A DNA stretch of 64,000 nt from Nymphaea colorata (taxonomy: Eukaryota; Streptophyta; Magnoliopsida; Nymphaeales; Nymphaeaceae), in contig NC_045146.1 of NCBI RefSeq assembly GCF_008831285.2, forward strand, positions 24,073,703-24,137,702, written 5' to 3'. The notes below the pieces were generated by a model. The model saw only the letters and a list, made by a program, of their open reading frames with translations. It was not told where the DNA came from and searched no databases. Each line of letters begins with the position of its first letter. The stretch's first letter is position 1. Below are positions 1 through 11,377 of this stretch, piece by piece. A program made the position numbers and the translations under genes.

Positions 1-1186
1 ACCAAACCAAGTCATCAAATGGCAGGAGAGGAAGGGAAGGGCAGACAAGCAGGCTATGAAGAAGACAGAACACAAAGGAAGTAATTTAATTAACCAGCTG
101 TAGTTGACCTCCATGGAACATACAATTTTGCATTCCATCAAAGGTCCTTCTCAATGCTTTCTTGTCACGACGCAACCACAGCTAAGAAACAGATTCCCAT
201 TTTCAGAGAAACTCTAGGATCCATAACCTGAGTCCTAACCATGGCCCATTTTCAGAATCTAATGTTCAATATAGGGAGTTTCCAAGAAACATGAGCAAAC
301 AATTGATTGTGAAAATGACAAATCCAAAAATCTCACTTGCACTCATAAGCATGTGTCAGCCATAACAGAAGATAGTGCTAAGGAAGTTTCTCCCTGCACA
401 AAAGCTCTTAGGAAAGACTTGGCAGAAAAGATTGATTTTTTACATTAACCAGCAGCTCGCCTGACTGAGCCAGAGACAGTATTAGAAACCTCAGTTACTC
501 CAATAATTTCATCAAAGGCTTTAGAAAAAAGTACATTGTATATTTCTATTTTGTATGATTACGATCACATATTATGTAATTTTGCTATGGATAACTAATT
601 GACCCATTCTACAAGCGTGTTCCTTTGCACAACTAGGAGAGCAGTTGCGTTTCTGTAAGCTCCTATTACAACTCTGTAGAATCAAGTGACAAGAGGTTTC
701 AAAATTTAAGTAGAAAAAACCATTTTTAAGGTTTTAAATGTCACTTCCTTTTCCTAAGTCCATATTACCTGTCGACTGTCGTCACATCTTTGCAGAACTA
801 GTATGCCTTTGTTTCATGCTAATGATTCAGGCTTTTATTCTTGGCTGCCTTTTCAGATATAATTCTTGTATATGAAATAAACATGCATGTACAAAATGTT
901 GTTAATCAGGTTCATACTGGATAACCTGCAGCTGCATGCTAAAATGTACAAAGAGTACATGTGTATGACCATCTAAACATGTACAAAGAAGACTATCAAT
1001 CTGCCTAATAACAGTCAAATGTTGTAAATTGTAAGACCCTGTCCTTCAGAAAGGAATAGGGATAAATCTAAACAAATAAGTTCGTAGCACAACCACACGC
1101 AGGAAATTCTGAACAAAAATTAACTAAATTAAGAAATATAAATGCATGGATGACACATGAATGCAGATGAGGATGGGAAGAATGTC
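1..1186. other. No gene recognised
   Basis: AT-rich sequence. I saw no extended reading frame, no convincing splice-bounded exon and no recognisable RNA gene on either strand. It could be intron or flank of a gene lying outside the window. Confidence 0.4.
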
Positions 1187-1660
1187 TTATTCCTGTCCTT
1201 CGTCTATACGAGTATGTCCTACGTCAAATTTTGTTAAAAACATTGCAAATGTTTTACACAGCAAATAATTAGCATGGTCACCTGCTATCTCGACCTCATA
1301 ACTCCCTCTTCTTCTCTCTTCCTCTTTCTCCAGCACTTTCTCTGAATTCTTTGTCTCTGCTTCTGTTTCCATCCCTTTCCTGCTCCCACACTTCATCCCA
1401 ACAATGTGATGCCTGTCAGAGTGGCCGAACTTGTCAGATCTCCTTCGTGCTCAGTCTCCCTTTCCTAAACCCTGTTCCCTCTTTCTTGATCTCTGTAATT
1501 CCTGTTCCTCTCCTCACGCCCACCATGTCCATATCCCCGCGCATACTGCCCTCTGCTGCTCCGGTGTCCACCCTTTTCTCCTCTATCCAAGTTACTATGT
1601 TCAGAAGAATCACGGAAAGTAGTTCGATTCCTTTTTTTTTCCCCACTACCCTCATTCAAA
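1187..1660 (-). pseudogene. Arg/Glu-rich coding-like fragment, function not recognised
   Basis: Two overlapping minus-strand frames read as strongly charged protein. The upstream part (about 1659 to 1465) is rich in R, G, N, E and D, with runs such as GGREERNRNYRDQERGNR. The downstream part (about 1396 to 1270) reads EKVLEKEEERRRGSYEVE. The two parts lie in different frames, with a stop directly after GNRV near 1465, so a continuous product would need an intron or a frameshift. The composition resembles the low-complexity tails of plant RNA-binding or splicing proteins, but no domain is visible. It could be the decayed end of such a gene or chance purine-rich sequence. Confidence 0.25.
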
Positions 1661-3296
1661 AGATGGGAAATGCTTGCTCAGCTGCCCTGGATGGATGCTG
1701 GTGTGATTACTTTCTTTTTTAGAACAGCAGCTGATTGAAGAACCGATTTTTCAAGGGAAACTATTGATCTAATAGTAGTAGGCAAGATCCGACACAAAGG
1801 AACCCAAAATCTGCCAAAACACATAGGCGATGGGTGCCCAAATGCCTTAAAAATCCACTGACGCCGTGTCATGACCTTAACTGTAGCGGTCTGTCATGGC
1901 TTCATGGTCGTAGTTAGTTGCAGGAGATCGTGGCATTAAGTTCTTAGTTAGTAGTAGTTAAGGTTCAGTCTTGATGATGCCTGCCCGCCCCGCCATTAAT
2001 CACATCAGCCGACAACCGAAGATCTCTTTTCGAGTCGGAGATTTAGAAATGGGGGACAGACAGAGGAAGAGAGTTCTGTACTCGCATACTTCATCAACAC
2101 CAAAGGAGGGATAATGGGTAATGGCACCCTTCAATATTTTACCATGTATTTGAGAAATTTAGGATGTTTCCAAGGGTTTAAAATTGAGTATACCATGTGT
2201 TTGATTGAAAGCTTTAAGATGGTTCCAACTTCAAAGGGTCTAAAATTGAGTTACTATGTATTACTATCTAGTACCACCACCTTTATATATAAATAAACTC
2301 ATTTTTTAAACCTCCACTACGAAAATAATAACTTTTTTGTGAATCTGGTCTGGATACACTGCCTATTAATGTCCAAGAAAAATCTTGTCACTGTATGGTA
2401 GTTGTGGCATTGAATAAAATATTAAATTTAAATAGAATTGATTTTTTGGGATGAATGCATTGGTGGATTAGGCGTGGCTAAGGTACTTGCCTTAATAACC
2501 TATAAGCAGGAGAAAACTGCTCTTGATTTTGTAACGATGCTCTTAATGGGAGTTCCATGTTACATGATAATCCGAGGCAAGAATCTCATGTGCTTACATG
2601 AGAGCCTCATATCTAGATTCACCTTATGTCATTCAAGAAGTCATGGTAATCATGTTTTGTTTGCACCTATTGTTTATTTCTATGTGGATATATGATAAAA
2701 TAATTCAATTTTTAAACGGTAAATTCTTTTTTTTTTTTTAAGAATTTTTGCAACTTGAGCTATGGAACCAGAATAATATGCTGGTACCTATGTTCTTAAA
2801 TATTTTGGGCCCACATAGGATTGATGGCAAGCACTGAGCAGTGAGAAAGTTAATTATGACTAAAATGAATGATAAGCGACTACTCAAATAAAGGACAAAG
2901 CAAATACTACATAGGATGAACAATTTGTGAGAGATCCTATATCTTATGGTGCTGGTTTTGATCACATCCCCATTATTGGTGCACTTCTTACTGTCATGAG
3001 AAATGAGGCAAAAATCATGTTTCTTTTAACTTGATTAGATAGTTGCTCTTCTATATTGCCTGTTGGAAGGATAAAGTGTCTGAATGTGAAGCTGTAGTTA
3101 TGAAAGTCAAGAACCAACTAATGGGGGAAAGATTTCAACAGCATCTCGATTAATATGGCATTGCTCTATTACTGTTTCTGTTGCTAGCCACTTGCAGTTA
3201 ATGCCTTTGGTGTCTTGCACCAGTTCTATCTTAGCATCTTTTCTTGGGAGTACATTAATATGGTTTTCTTTTGTTTTTTGTTTGTAAAGTTTATGC
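1661..3296. other. Intergenic or intronic, no gene recognised
   Basis: Only short spurious frames. Around 2125-2260 there is a loose local duplication: ACCATGTATTTGA and ACCATGTGTTTGA are each preceded or followed by AAGGGT(T/C)TAAAATTGAGT. Nothing with domain character was seen. Confidence 0.35.
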
Positions 3297-6037
3297 AGGT
3301 GAAATCAAAGATAAAGGCAACAGCTATGCCAAATGTGTCACTTCCAGAGGCCCAATGCCAGAAGGTAGAGACTTTTTCAATCGGCTCCAGATCCAGTCAC
3401 TCTGCAAAAGCTGCTCTGGATGAGCTCTTGGACTTGCCTTCTGGATCTTCCATCCATAGATGTACTAAAGCAAGCAACACCGAGTTCGAATCCAATGACA
3501 TAGGTGTTCAGGAAATGTCATCAGCACATGCAACACATGAATTCTGAAAAGCTCAAGCTTCCAGTAGAGTGTTTGAAGAATGCATATGCAAGGTTCCAAG
3601 AGAGGGATGTTTCTAGAACTTTGTTGGGAGATGCAGAAGGAGTATGTGGTGCAAAAAGGCGAAAGAAGAATACTGTGCCAGCACCTCCTGAAAAGATACA
3701 TGCTGGCATCTTGAATTATCATTTAAATAAAAGAGTTTCATCCCATGAACCTCTTGAAAGAGGTGTTGGACTGGATTCCTTTCCTCCATCCTTTCTGACA
3801 AGCATGGATGTTTATATGAGGTCTGTCTGCCATCATGTTTATCCTTCACTTGTAGCTTCTTTTTTAGTTCATTATCATTATATGGATGTAGGACAATGAG
3901 GGATGTCCTAGAAATATTTGAGTTTCAATTTTCAAACACCTTTATCAATGGAATCAACGATTAACTGTAATAATCTTTCCATTGTGAAAGATGCATCGAG
4001 GTTTAAAATCCAAGTAGGATTTAAAACTTAAAAGACAATGCAAAGTCAGAAAGTATAGTGTAGAAAAAATTGTTATACCATACAGACACTTTTCAGAACT
4101 TATAAGATTTCTTAACCGTTGACACTGTGTGGGTTGTTTTTCTACCATCAGTTTTTTATGTAACTACAGAAAATCAGAATCACTAGGTGGCTAATGATCA
4201 ACAATCCAAATCCAAAATCTTTGGCTATAGTGAGTTGTTTCTCATCCTTAAAAACATGTATAATTTTTGTTTCTTACTTTTTCATCTCATTGTGCTTCAG
4301 GAGGAGAAGAAAGATAGAAGCTGCGAAGCTGAGAATCAACAAAATTATGGTTTCTAAGATATCATAGCAAAGGAGGAGCTTGACTGAGCAGGATAATGTT
4401 TCAGATGATGAACAGTATACGGATGTGGCAAGCTGCAGTACAAGCAAACTTTATCAGCAGGCTGGAGAAAAAGATATTGATTGGGAAGATTGTATTATTG
4501 AACTCCTTCTCTTGCATCTGGTATATGCATCTGATTCATATCTTTGTTCATCTCCAGAAATTTTATTTTTTGCTGCTCCCTGCATATGCTCTTGAGGTGG
4601 TAATTTGTAATCTTATTGACTGCAAGTGACATCAACCAATCTGCTTTTACAAAATAATGGTCCACCACCAAAGAAGAGAACTTTTGAAGGAATTGTTTAT
4701 ATGGTTGTTACATTATTTATTCGCCCTTTCTTTATGTGGTACTTTTACTAGCTTTTTCCTGTATGCAGAAAAAAAAAATTCTAGCTGTGCTTGGAAAGAT
4801 CCAATTTTTTTCTTTCAGCAAATTAGGTTTTCGTGTTTTACAACTGTAGACGCTTAAAATTTTAAGTGTCTGACATAGTTGCACAGTTCTCATGGCGTCT
4901 ACATTGGATCGGTTATGTCATCAGTCACAGATGAATTCTCCAGCTTGTTAGTGTCTCATGCATCTTGTATGTGTTTCTCTTACCTTCTAAATCTCAAGGG
5001 GTCATTTGGTTGTGGATAAAAGGTTTGCCTTTGTAGATTTTCCGCAACAAAAAACATGAGATTTATTTGGCCTGTACTAATTATGAAACAAACTTTTATC
5101 ACGAGGGCTCATTTTTCCTAAAAAAAAATTTAAAAAAAGAAGGATATTGTTTTCAGTCTGAATTCTTTTGTTTAACTTTTTTCTTTGTAAAGTTCTGCCA
5201 GCACTAAAAAGTATAATTTCAATTGCTAAGTCAAGTATGCTTATGGAGATATAACCAATCTTTAGTCGACATTGCTTTAGAGGACCTTGCTCGTCAAGAG
5301 CTCAAAGTACAAAAAGGGAATCTGCATGTGGTCCCTCTCCTTCCTTCCTGAGTTTCTTGGGTATCCAAAGACTCTTTACAACAATATCCAGTTCTCACTT
5401 CATACTAAAGTACCTCGGTCTAGCCGCATTGGGGGATTAATAACGTAAAGCACTTCATAGTAAGTCTATCATTTCATGGAGTAGATCACTGGACATATCC
5501 AGTAAGAAGAAAGTAAGCTATATTGTGTGCATCATTAGTGCTAGTCATTATGGCATTCTTCTTGGTGAAAAGGAATAGTTTCTATTGAAAAAAATTATGT
5601 GGAAACAACATCTATTGTCATCAGTAGAAGCACACAAGTATTGAAATCTGTAGAGAAGTCGTTTTGCACTGGGTGCTGTTACTCAACATCACCTGTGCCT
5701 TCTTATGAGATGCAGGATGCAATCTCCTTTGCAAGTTCATGGATGTCTTCCATCTTTTTGCATGAATGCATTTTGAACGTGTGTTGTTGACTGCAGGTAA
5801 GCGAGGAAGAAATAGAGAAGGGATACCGTCGATCTCTACTTGGTCTGTACGTCTTTACTTCTGGTCATAACATTTCAAATGAAGAACTTGGGAGTTATCT
5901 ACGCCCTAAAGAAGAAGTGAGGCCTAAGAAACTAAACTTTTAGAGAGGACCTTTTTGTTGCTCTTGCACCTGTTTCTAAATAGAATTTCTGTTTTCATCA
6001 GGTTGCTTTATTATCGATGCTGAAGGACTGGGAGTGA
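3297..6037 (+). pseudogene. Unrecognised multi-exon gene, probably broken by a frameshift
   Basis: Several stretches look like exons. One starts after TATGCAG at 3296 and reads VKSKIKATAMPNVSLPEAQ, then ALDELLDLPSGSS. Near 3500-3540 the coding frame shifts by one base and continues as MNSEKLKLPVECLKNAYARF and GAKRRKKNTVPAPPEKI to about 3815. A second stretch at about 4380-4490 reads NVSDDEQYTD and ends GEKDIDWED before GTATTA. An exon at 5797-5916 (after CTGCAG, 40 codons, donor GTGAGG) reads EEEIEKGYRRSLLGLYVF. A terminal exon at 6002-6037 reads VALLSMLKDWE then stop, in matching phase. Codons between 4302 and 4380 contain stops. The acidic DxDWED stretch next to a KRRKK run suggests a nuclear protein, but I do not recognise the family. 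The 3' exons may still be intact; the frameshift argues for decay or for a missed short intron. Confidence 0.35.
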
Positions 6038-8139
6038 CTAGTAAGAGATAACATTTGCAGCGTCTTAAATTGGATCAAATTTCCAGAGTGTTAATCAGGA
6101 CGGCATGTGTATATCAAGACACATGCTTTTTTACTTTTATATATAGCTTCCGAATTTGAGTCATTTTCTGCCATAGTGCAGAGCACTATATCTCTCATTT
6201 TTTGTCTATGATATCTAAGTTTTCAAACAATGGTGGATACTTCAAGTAAGCAGGGCACCTGGCAAGGCCGCAGCGCATAAGAGCAGCCTTGACCCGGCCT
6301 GACTGTCTGGAACCTGAGCATGGGCCCAGCCCCATTCCGCTCAATTAACATTAAAAATAATATTTTAAATATAAAATAATATATATATATATATTATAAA
6401 ACAATATTAAATATAAGTTATTGGGCCTAATTGGACTACCTCCGATAACTTTACGGGCAGGCTCGTCGACGCACAATATCTCTCACAGCTTTCAGCCAAC
6501 TCTATCCTCTCAAACAAAGCACATGCTTAAGTTTATAAAACTTATATACGAATTCTCAAACTTTAAAATCTCCAGTTCGCACGCTAAATGTTATGCGGCA
6601 TCCAATGTCAACAATAATAGTAAAAATCTCCACAAATTATGTTGGCATTATGTCTTGATAGCCATATATAACCAACGAGGGCAAGTGTGGCATATTCGGC
6701 AAACCAATCCTTTTCATAATAATATTGAAACCTAAAATTATCATTCTTGTTACCGATGCGTTGAAACATGAGCCTTTTTACTTATATGTATAATGTTGCG
6801 TGAAATGTTATTTTCTTGTATCTTTGCTGCTCACGTATAATTCTTCTTTAAATTTGATTGTTGAAGGACGAATTGCTACCGAGCATGCTAACAGTGATCT
6901 CAAGGCCTGTCAACCACGGGCTTGCGAGTATATGGAAGTTGATGAAAGCATTTCTTTCACATGTTTTTCTTAAAACTCTTATGTCACATGATATGCGGTT
7001 CATGGCTTCTTCTTAATATGCGTTTCTTGTTTTGTGATTCTAGTTGTAACCGATATGTGTTTATTCTTTTGTGATTCTAGTTGTGTACTTTCTTGCTATT
7101 AGATTTGAGTTTAAATTTTGCTTTTCACTGTGAGCCTTTGAGCTGTCATATGCCGTATGTTTTTCACTTTGAGGCTCGAAGCTGTTGTACGCCATATGGT
7201 TCATGGATTTCATTTTCTATGTATTTTTATCCTTGTGAATCGTTATGCACCTCTTTCTTAGTTATTACATTTCTTTATGTATGACTTTTAGTAAACAGCT
7301 ACGATCTTATTAAATTGGTATTGTCATGTATTTGTTGCTAAAAGTTTATTTAGTCCATGTGTGTTAGGTTGGAAATGTTATTGCGTTGGGATGACAATTC
7401 AATTTTTAGCAGCATCCAGATTTGCAGCAAAAACTTGATGCTTTTTATAGCCGTTTGTAGCCCACAAGAATAAACAGTTTCAAGCATAACTATTCATCTC
7501 ATCTTTGGTAGGGATGTAAATAAATCTAATTTCGATCGGATATTCAACCATACTGTCTTGAAAAAATTGGATATAAAAAAAAAATTAATATGCGATTAAG
7601 AAATTGAATCGGATTCAGATGGAAAGATGGAAGCATTAGCAATACATGCATGTAAAAGGATACTATCAATATCCATCCTGATGAGCCGTCGTCGTTTACT
7701 TTTTTAAAGTTGGGTCCAAATGCTTCAGTTCAAGAGGAGGACTAAGCATTTTAAGATATGATTTGACAGCTGATTACATCTCCTCTGTCGGTTTTATTCC
7801 TGATCATTAAAAAAAATTAGAGCTTTGGAGCTTTTAGTTTAATACAAAAGTTGACTAATATATGTTCAGGTTAAAAGATTGGGTAATGTTAGTTCCATTT
7901 TCCAAAAGAAACAGCACAAAATATGGACTGCTCACACATTCATCCAGGCTTAATCCTTTTCAAACGGCCATTAGTTTTCATCTGTGACAGTGACACCCTT
8001 GAAAAGAGAAGAAAAGCAGAAGATAATTAAGCTGCATAGCAGTAATGTCATAAAGGATTTGTTAATCCTAATAAGGCAAACAGAGGTTAATTCATCAGTA
8101 AATAACTTAGGTGTGAATTTGGAGAACCCAAAAAATTTG
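6038..8139. other. No gene recognised; repeat-like GC-rich patch at 6245-6350
   Basis: The GC-rich patch at about 6245-6350 (GGCCTGAC, GGGCCCAGCCCC) followed by an AT stretch looks like the subterminal part of a transposon relic. A similar GC-rich patch occurs at 37140-37480. At 7025-7086 a block of about 20 bp, TTTTGTGATTCTAGTTGT, occurs twice. No coding signal was seen. Confidence 0.35.
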
Positions 8140-8424
8140 GAGTGCCCATGCTTCGACATGCACTCGAAGGTTCCGATCTCGTCCTCACGATCGAAGAAGA
8201 CATCGACGCCTTGGTCGTAAATTCGAACCAGTACCTCTCTGTGTACCACCTCCAAAGACACTGGAACACCTCGTTGGTCATGGCACCCTTGAGCTGAACC
8301 ACCTGCAGCGTCTTATCCCCAAGCACATGTTCCCACTGAGATGCCAACGTGTGCAGTATCTGGTGCACTTCCTTAGGAAGGCGGACCACTGAGATGTCTC
8401 TATTTCTTTCTCAATGGCCACCAT
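8140..8424 (-). pseudogene. Choline kinase 5' fragment (pseudogene)
   Basis: Minus-strand translation gives segments typical of the N-terminal part of plant choline kinases, which phosphorylate choline in the Kennedy pathway. They are LPKEVHQILHTLASQWEHV and [11 protein letters not shown] in one frame, then [18 protein letters not shown] and FECMSKHG in another. A possible start, MVAIEKEIETS at 8424, lies in a third frame. At least two frameshifts therefore break about 95 codons. Similarity stops after SKHG, where GQGPRLLG-like sequence would be expected. The ATP-binding and catalytic Brenner-type motifs of the C-terminal part are absent from the surroundings. Read as a short decayed copy; a functional gene would have to be elsewhere. 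Confidence 0.8.
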
Positions 8425-9369
8425 ACTCACGACAAAAATTTACTCAAGAGAACTTTCCAACAAACTTATAAAAAGGACAAGATTTTTCGACAAATCTGAA
8501 AAGATTTTGAGTGCTTGTTTATAAGCTTTGAAGATCAAATTCTGCAGCTAGTAGGAAGGCGACTTGATCTTTTAGAGACACAGCATCTTTTGGTTGGTTA
8601 CTTGGACAAGAGAAAGATAAAGGTAGATGAGAATTCCCCGTTGGCAAGAATGTTAATATCACAAGAAATGTACAGTGTCCACTCGAGAAAGACAATAACA
8701 AAGGCAGAAAAAAAAAAATCCGGTGCTGAGAATTCTTGGATAACAATTGTTGCCGAGGGACGAGAAATGGTCGCAGTTAAGAAGGGCTTAAAATTTAGAA
8801 CAAAATGCGTTCCCACCAATTCGAGGTGAAACCCACGAACTCCCACAAAATCAGAAGAAAAAGAAAAGCCAAACGTAACGAACTAGAAAAACCCCAAAAT
8901 TCAGGAAAACAGAAAATCCAAACGAACACAAACTCTCACTTTTAAGTGATGTCTCTAGATAAATTAAAAACGGAAAACAGAAAAACAGAAAACGCCAATT
9001 GAATTGAAGCACCGGTAATCTCTAAAAATTGTAACTAGATCTCTCGAGAAATAAAACCCCACAGAAATGGAGGAAAAAGAGAAGGCCTGGAAACAAAGAA
9101 AGCACAACCCAAGTAAGAGAAACAGATCTTTCTTAACAGTGTTGGGGCGTAAATCTCAGATTCATATGACCAGGTGGATAGGTTGTACACGTACATTTTA
9201 ACCCTGACAAGGGGAAAATGGTGACTGGCCTTGCGGGATTTATGCCCAAGGCCGTTTCCTTTAAATAAACATTAAAAAAGAACGGTGACATTTTAAGTTC
9301 TAAAATTAACTTGAAAAGAGACTCATATAAGACATTTTGTGAGGAAGGCACTTTTCATTCCTTAAAACA
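8425..9369. other. No gene recognised
   Basis: Purine-rich sequence with a 104-codon open frame (8515-8829) that has no domain character, no initiation context and no splice support. Treated as non-coding. Confidence 0.35.
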
Positions 9370-10053
9370 CGTCATGGAAAAAAAACTCAAAAAACCAGAT
9401 ATGGGTGTTAAGGGTGTACCCATCCACTTTAAATCTCTTTATTAAGTTGTTATACTCAAATTGACCGGTTGCACAATGAATCGAAGGAACTTGAACTCGG
9501 CTCGAGCTAAGATAAGTGAAGTTCGAGTCTAAAAGTGAACTTGTCTGGTTAAATGAGCTAAGCTCAAGCTAGGCATGCACAGGTTGCGTAAGTTCTACTA
9601 AGTTCATTGGGTGTGCATATGTTATGAGAAGTCAATAATCTATAAATGAGGGGCTAGTAGGCTAAGCATGAGTTGAGCTGAGCTCGAGTTAATAGTTTTG
9701 AGCTCGATGTGAGCCTTTTAGGGCTTGAGCCAACTTCAAGATCGCTAAGCTCAGTTTGAGAACAGCACTATAACCAAATTTGTGACTTAGGTGAACTGAT
9801 TCGCCGGCATGTCGCATGCCTTCTTGACAATGAGAAAATTTACTGACCATAATATATCAACCAGAAAAGTTGGGTCATAGACTGATAATAGTGTGAACAT
9901 GGAAATAAAAAATAGCAAAAGCTTCTAATGGGAGTTATAAGGTACTTTCTAAGAACTCACAAAAAACGATGGATAAAGATTCATGCAGAATCACAATGTC
10001 AATATTGTCCTCATCAAGTCCACGAATCAATGTTAATTAACCACATAAAATCT
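9370..10053 (+). repeat. Long direct repeat, copy A
   Basis: This stretch is repeated in the same orientation at 30742-31269. Shared landmarks in order are CGTCATGGAA, CCAGATATGGGTGTTAAGGG, CAAATTGACCGGTTGCACAA, an AGCTCGAG-rich block, ATATCAACCAGAAAAGT, ATTCATGCAGAATCA (ACTCATGCAGAATCA in copy B) and AATGTTAATTAACCACA. Copy A is longer by about 150 bp, in the AGCTCGAG-rich middle. No coding capacity. It is probably an old transposable element or segmental duplicate; terminal repeats were not resolved. Confidence 0.8.
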
Positions 10054-10346
10054 ACAAGATTGTAGCAACAAAACTTGCGTAATGAACTATCATTAAGCAA
10101 AATCTTACAAAAATATAACTACTTGAAAATTAAGAGTGATATTTCCCAATCAACATTCGTTTTCATCGAGAGAGAAGCAGACTTCCATTCTTGGATGCAG
10201 GCACCAGTCTAGAAGCATGAAAGAAGAAGGGTATCACGCATCTGCCGCGGCTTCATGAGGCTCTCAAAATCCTCCAGTCCCTATAAGTCTGCCACAAGCA
10301 GGCAAGACTCATATAGATGTGATATTACAATGATGGTCTACAAATT

Positions 10347-10913
10347 ATGACCATAATTTGTGCAGTTAGTAATACAATTGGATGCACTGACCCCATGTAC
10401 CATCATATCTGGAAGGACATTAACAGATTTACAGAAACAAAAAATTTCGGCTCTACAAAGTCCTTCAAACAACGAGTCATTTCATCCCAAAGTGGCAGTC
10501 AAATGACTGTCATGTGTGATCGTGGAATCGGAGATTGTTCTATTTTTAAACACAATCTTGTGATCCATCCTACATTGTCCTGCTTTACCTGCAAAGATGA
10601 AGAAATAGTTCCCCCAAGAAAAGCCTTCAATTTATGCTTCAAAGGGCATCTAGAGAATACAAAATCTAAATGTGAGATGCTCAAACATGAGTTTTTTGTG
10701 GAAAGAAAATTAAAATTGACCCTAGCTACAGACTTAACATCTACAATTTCTTTGGAGATTCAGAATTCATTCATTCATATAACTTCCATCCCTGCAATTA
10801 ACACAGACAACAAGCTACTGTGGGATGTATTGTTCCAATTTTATCGAAGATCTCTGAAGAGACAGATACTGTTGGATGTAATTTCATCAATTTTGAAGGC
10901 CACTGAAGGATGA
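10347..10913 (+). other. 188-codon open frame, probably not a gene
   Basis: An uninterrupted frame of 188 codons lies just beyond the 3' end of RRP15 and opposite to it. The translation is rich in S, T, I and K, has no recognisable domain, signal peptide or membrane segment, and has no visible promoter or splice context. It could be a short-lived or chance frame, or part of the RRP15 3' flank. Kept only because it is the longest unexplained frame here. Confidence 0.15.
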
Positions 10914-11220
10914 TACAACTCCCCTCCCAAACTCTAATTACTTCACTGTGTTACTAGGGAAGAATTTTCTGCATATTATAGATTTTTATCACCAAAGGCT
11001 TTAAAGCTTCAATTTCAGGCCAAACAAGAAGCACCAGAACAGCGTTAGAAGATGTTATTCAAAGCCAAGGAACAACTACATCCAACAACAACATATAGCT
11101 GAAGAGGGATGATTGATCACAACTAAAGACTGATACTTAAATCACGGGAGGAGCAACCCTACAGAGTTAGTGAGGAGCAAAAAAGTGATACACTCATTAC
11201 CTCGTATTTCAACCAAGGGA

Positions 11221-11338
11221 TCATTCCTCATCAGAAGAGCTACCAAGTGGAACTTTATCAGGTTCATTCACAGCTGCAGTGTCCTAGAAATTAAAAGAAA
11301 ATTTATAAGGAATTAGATTAGAAAAAAAAACATGCCAC

Positions 11339-11377
<39 letters not shown>

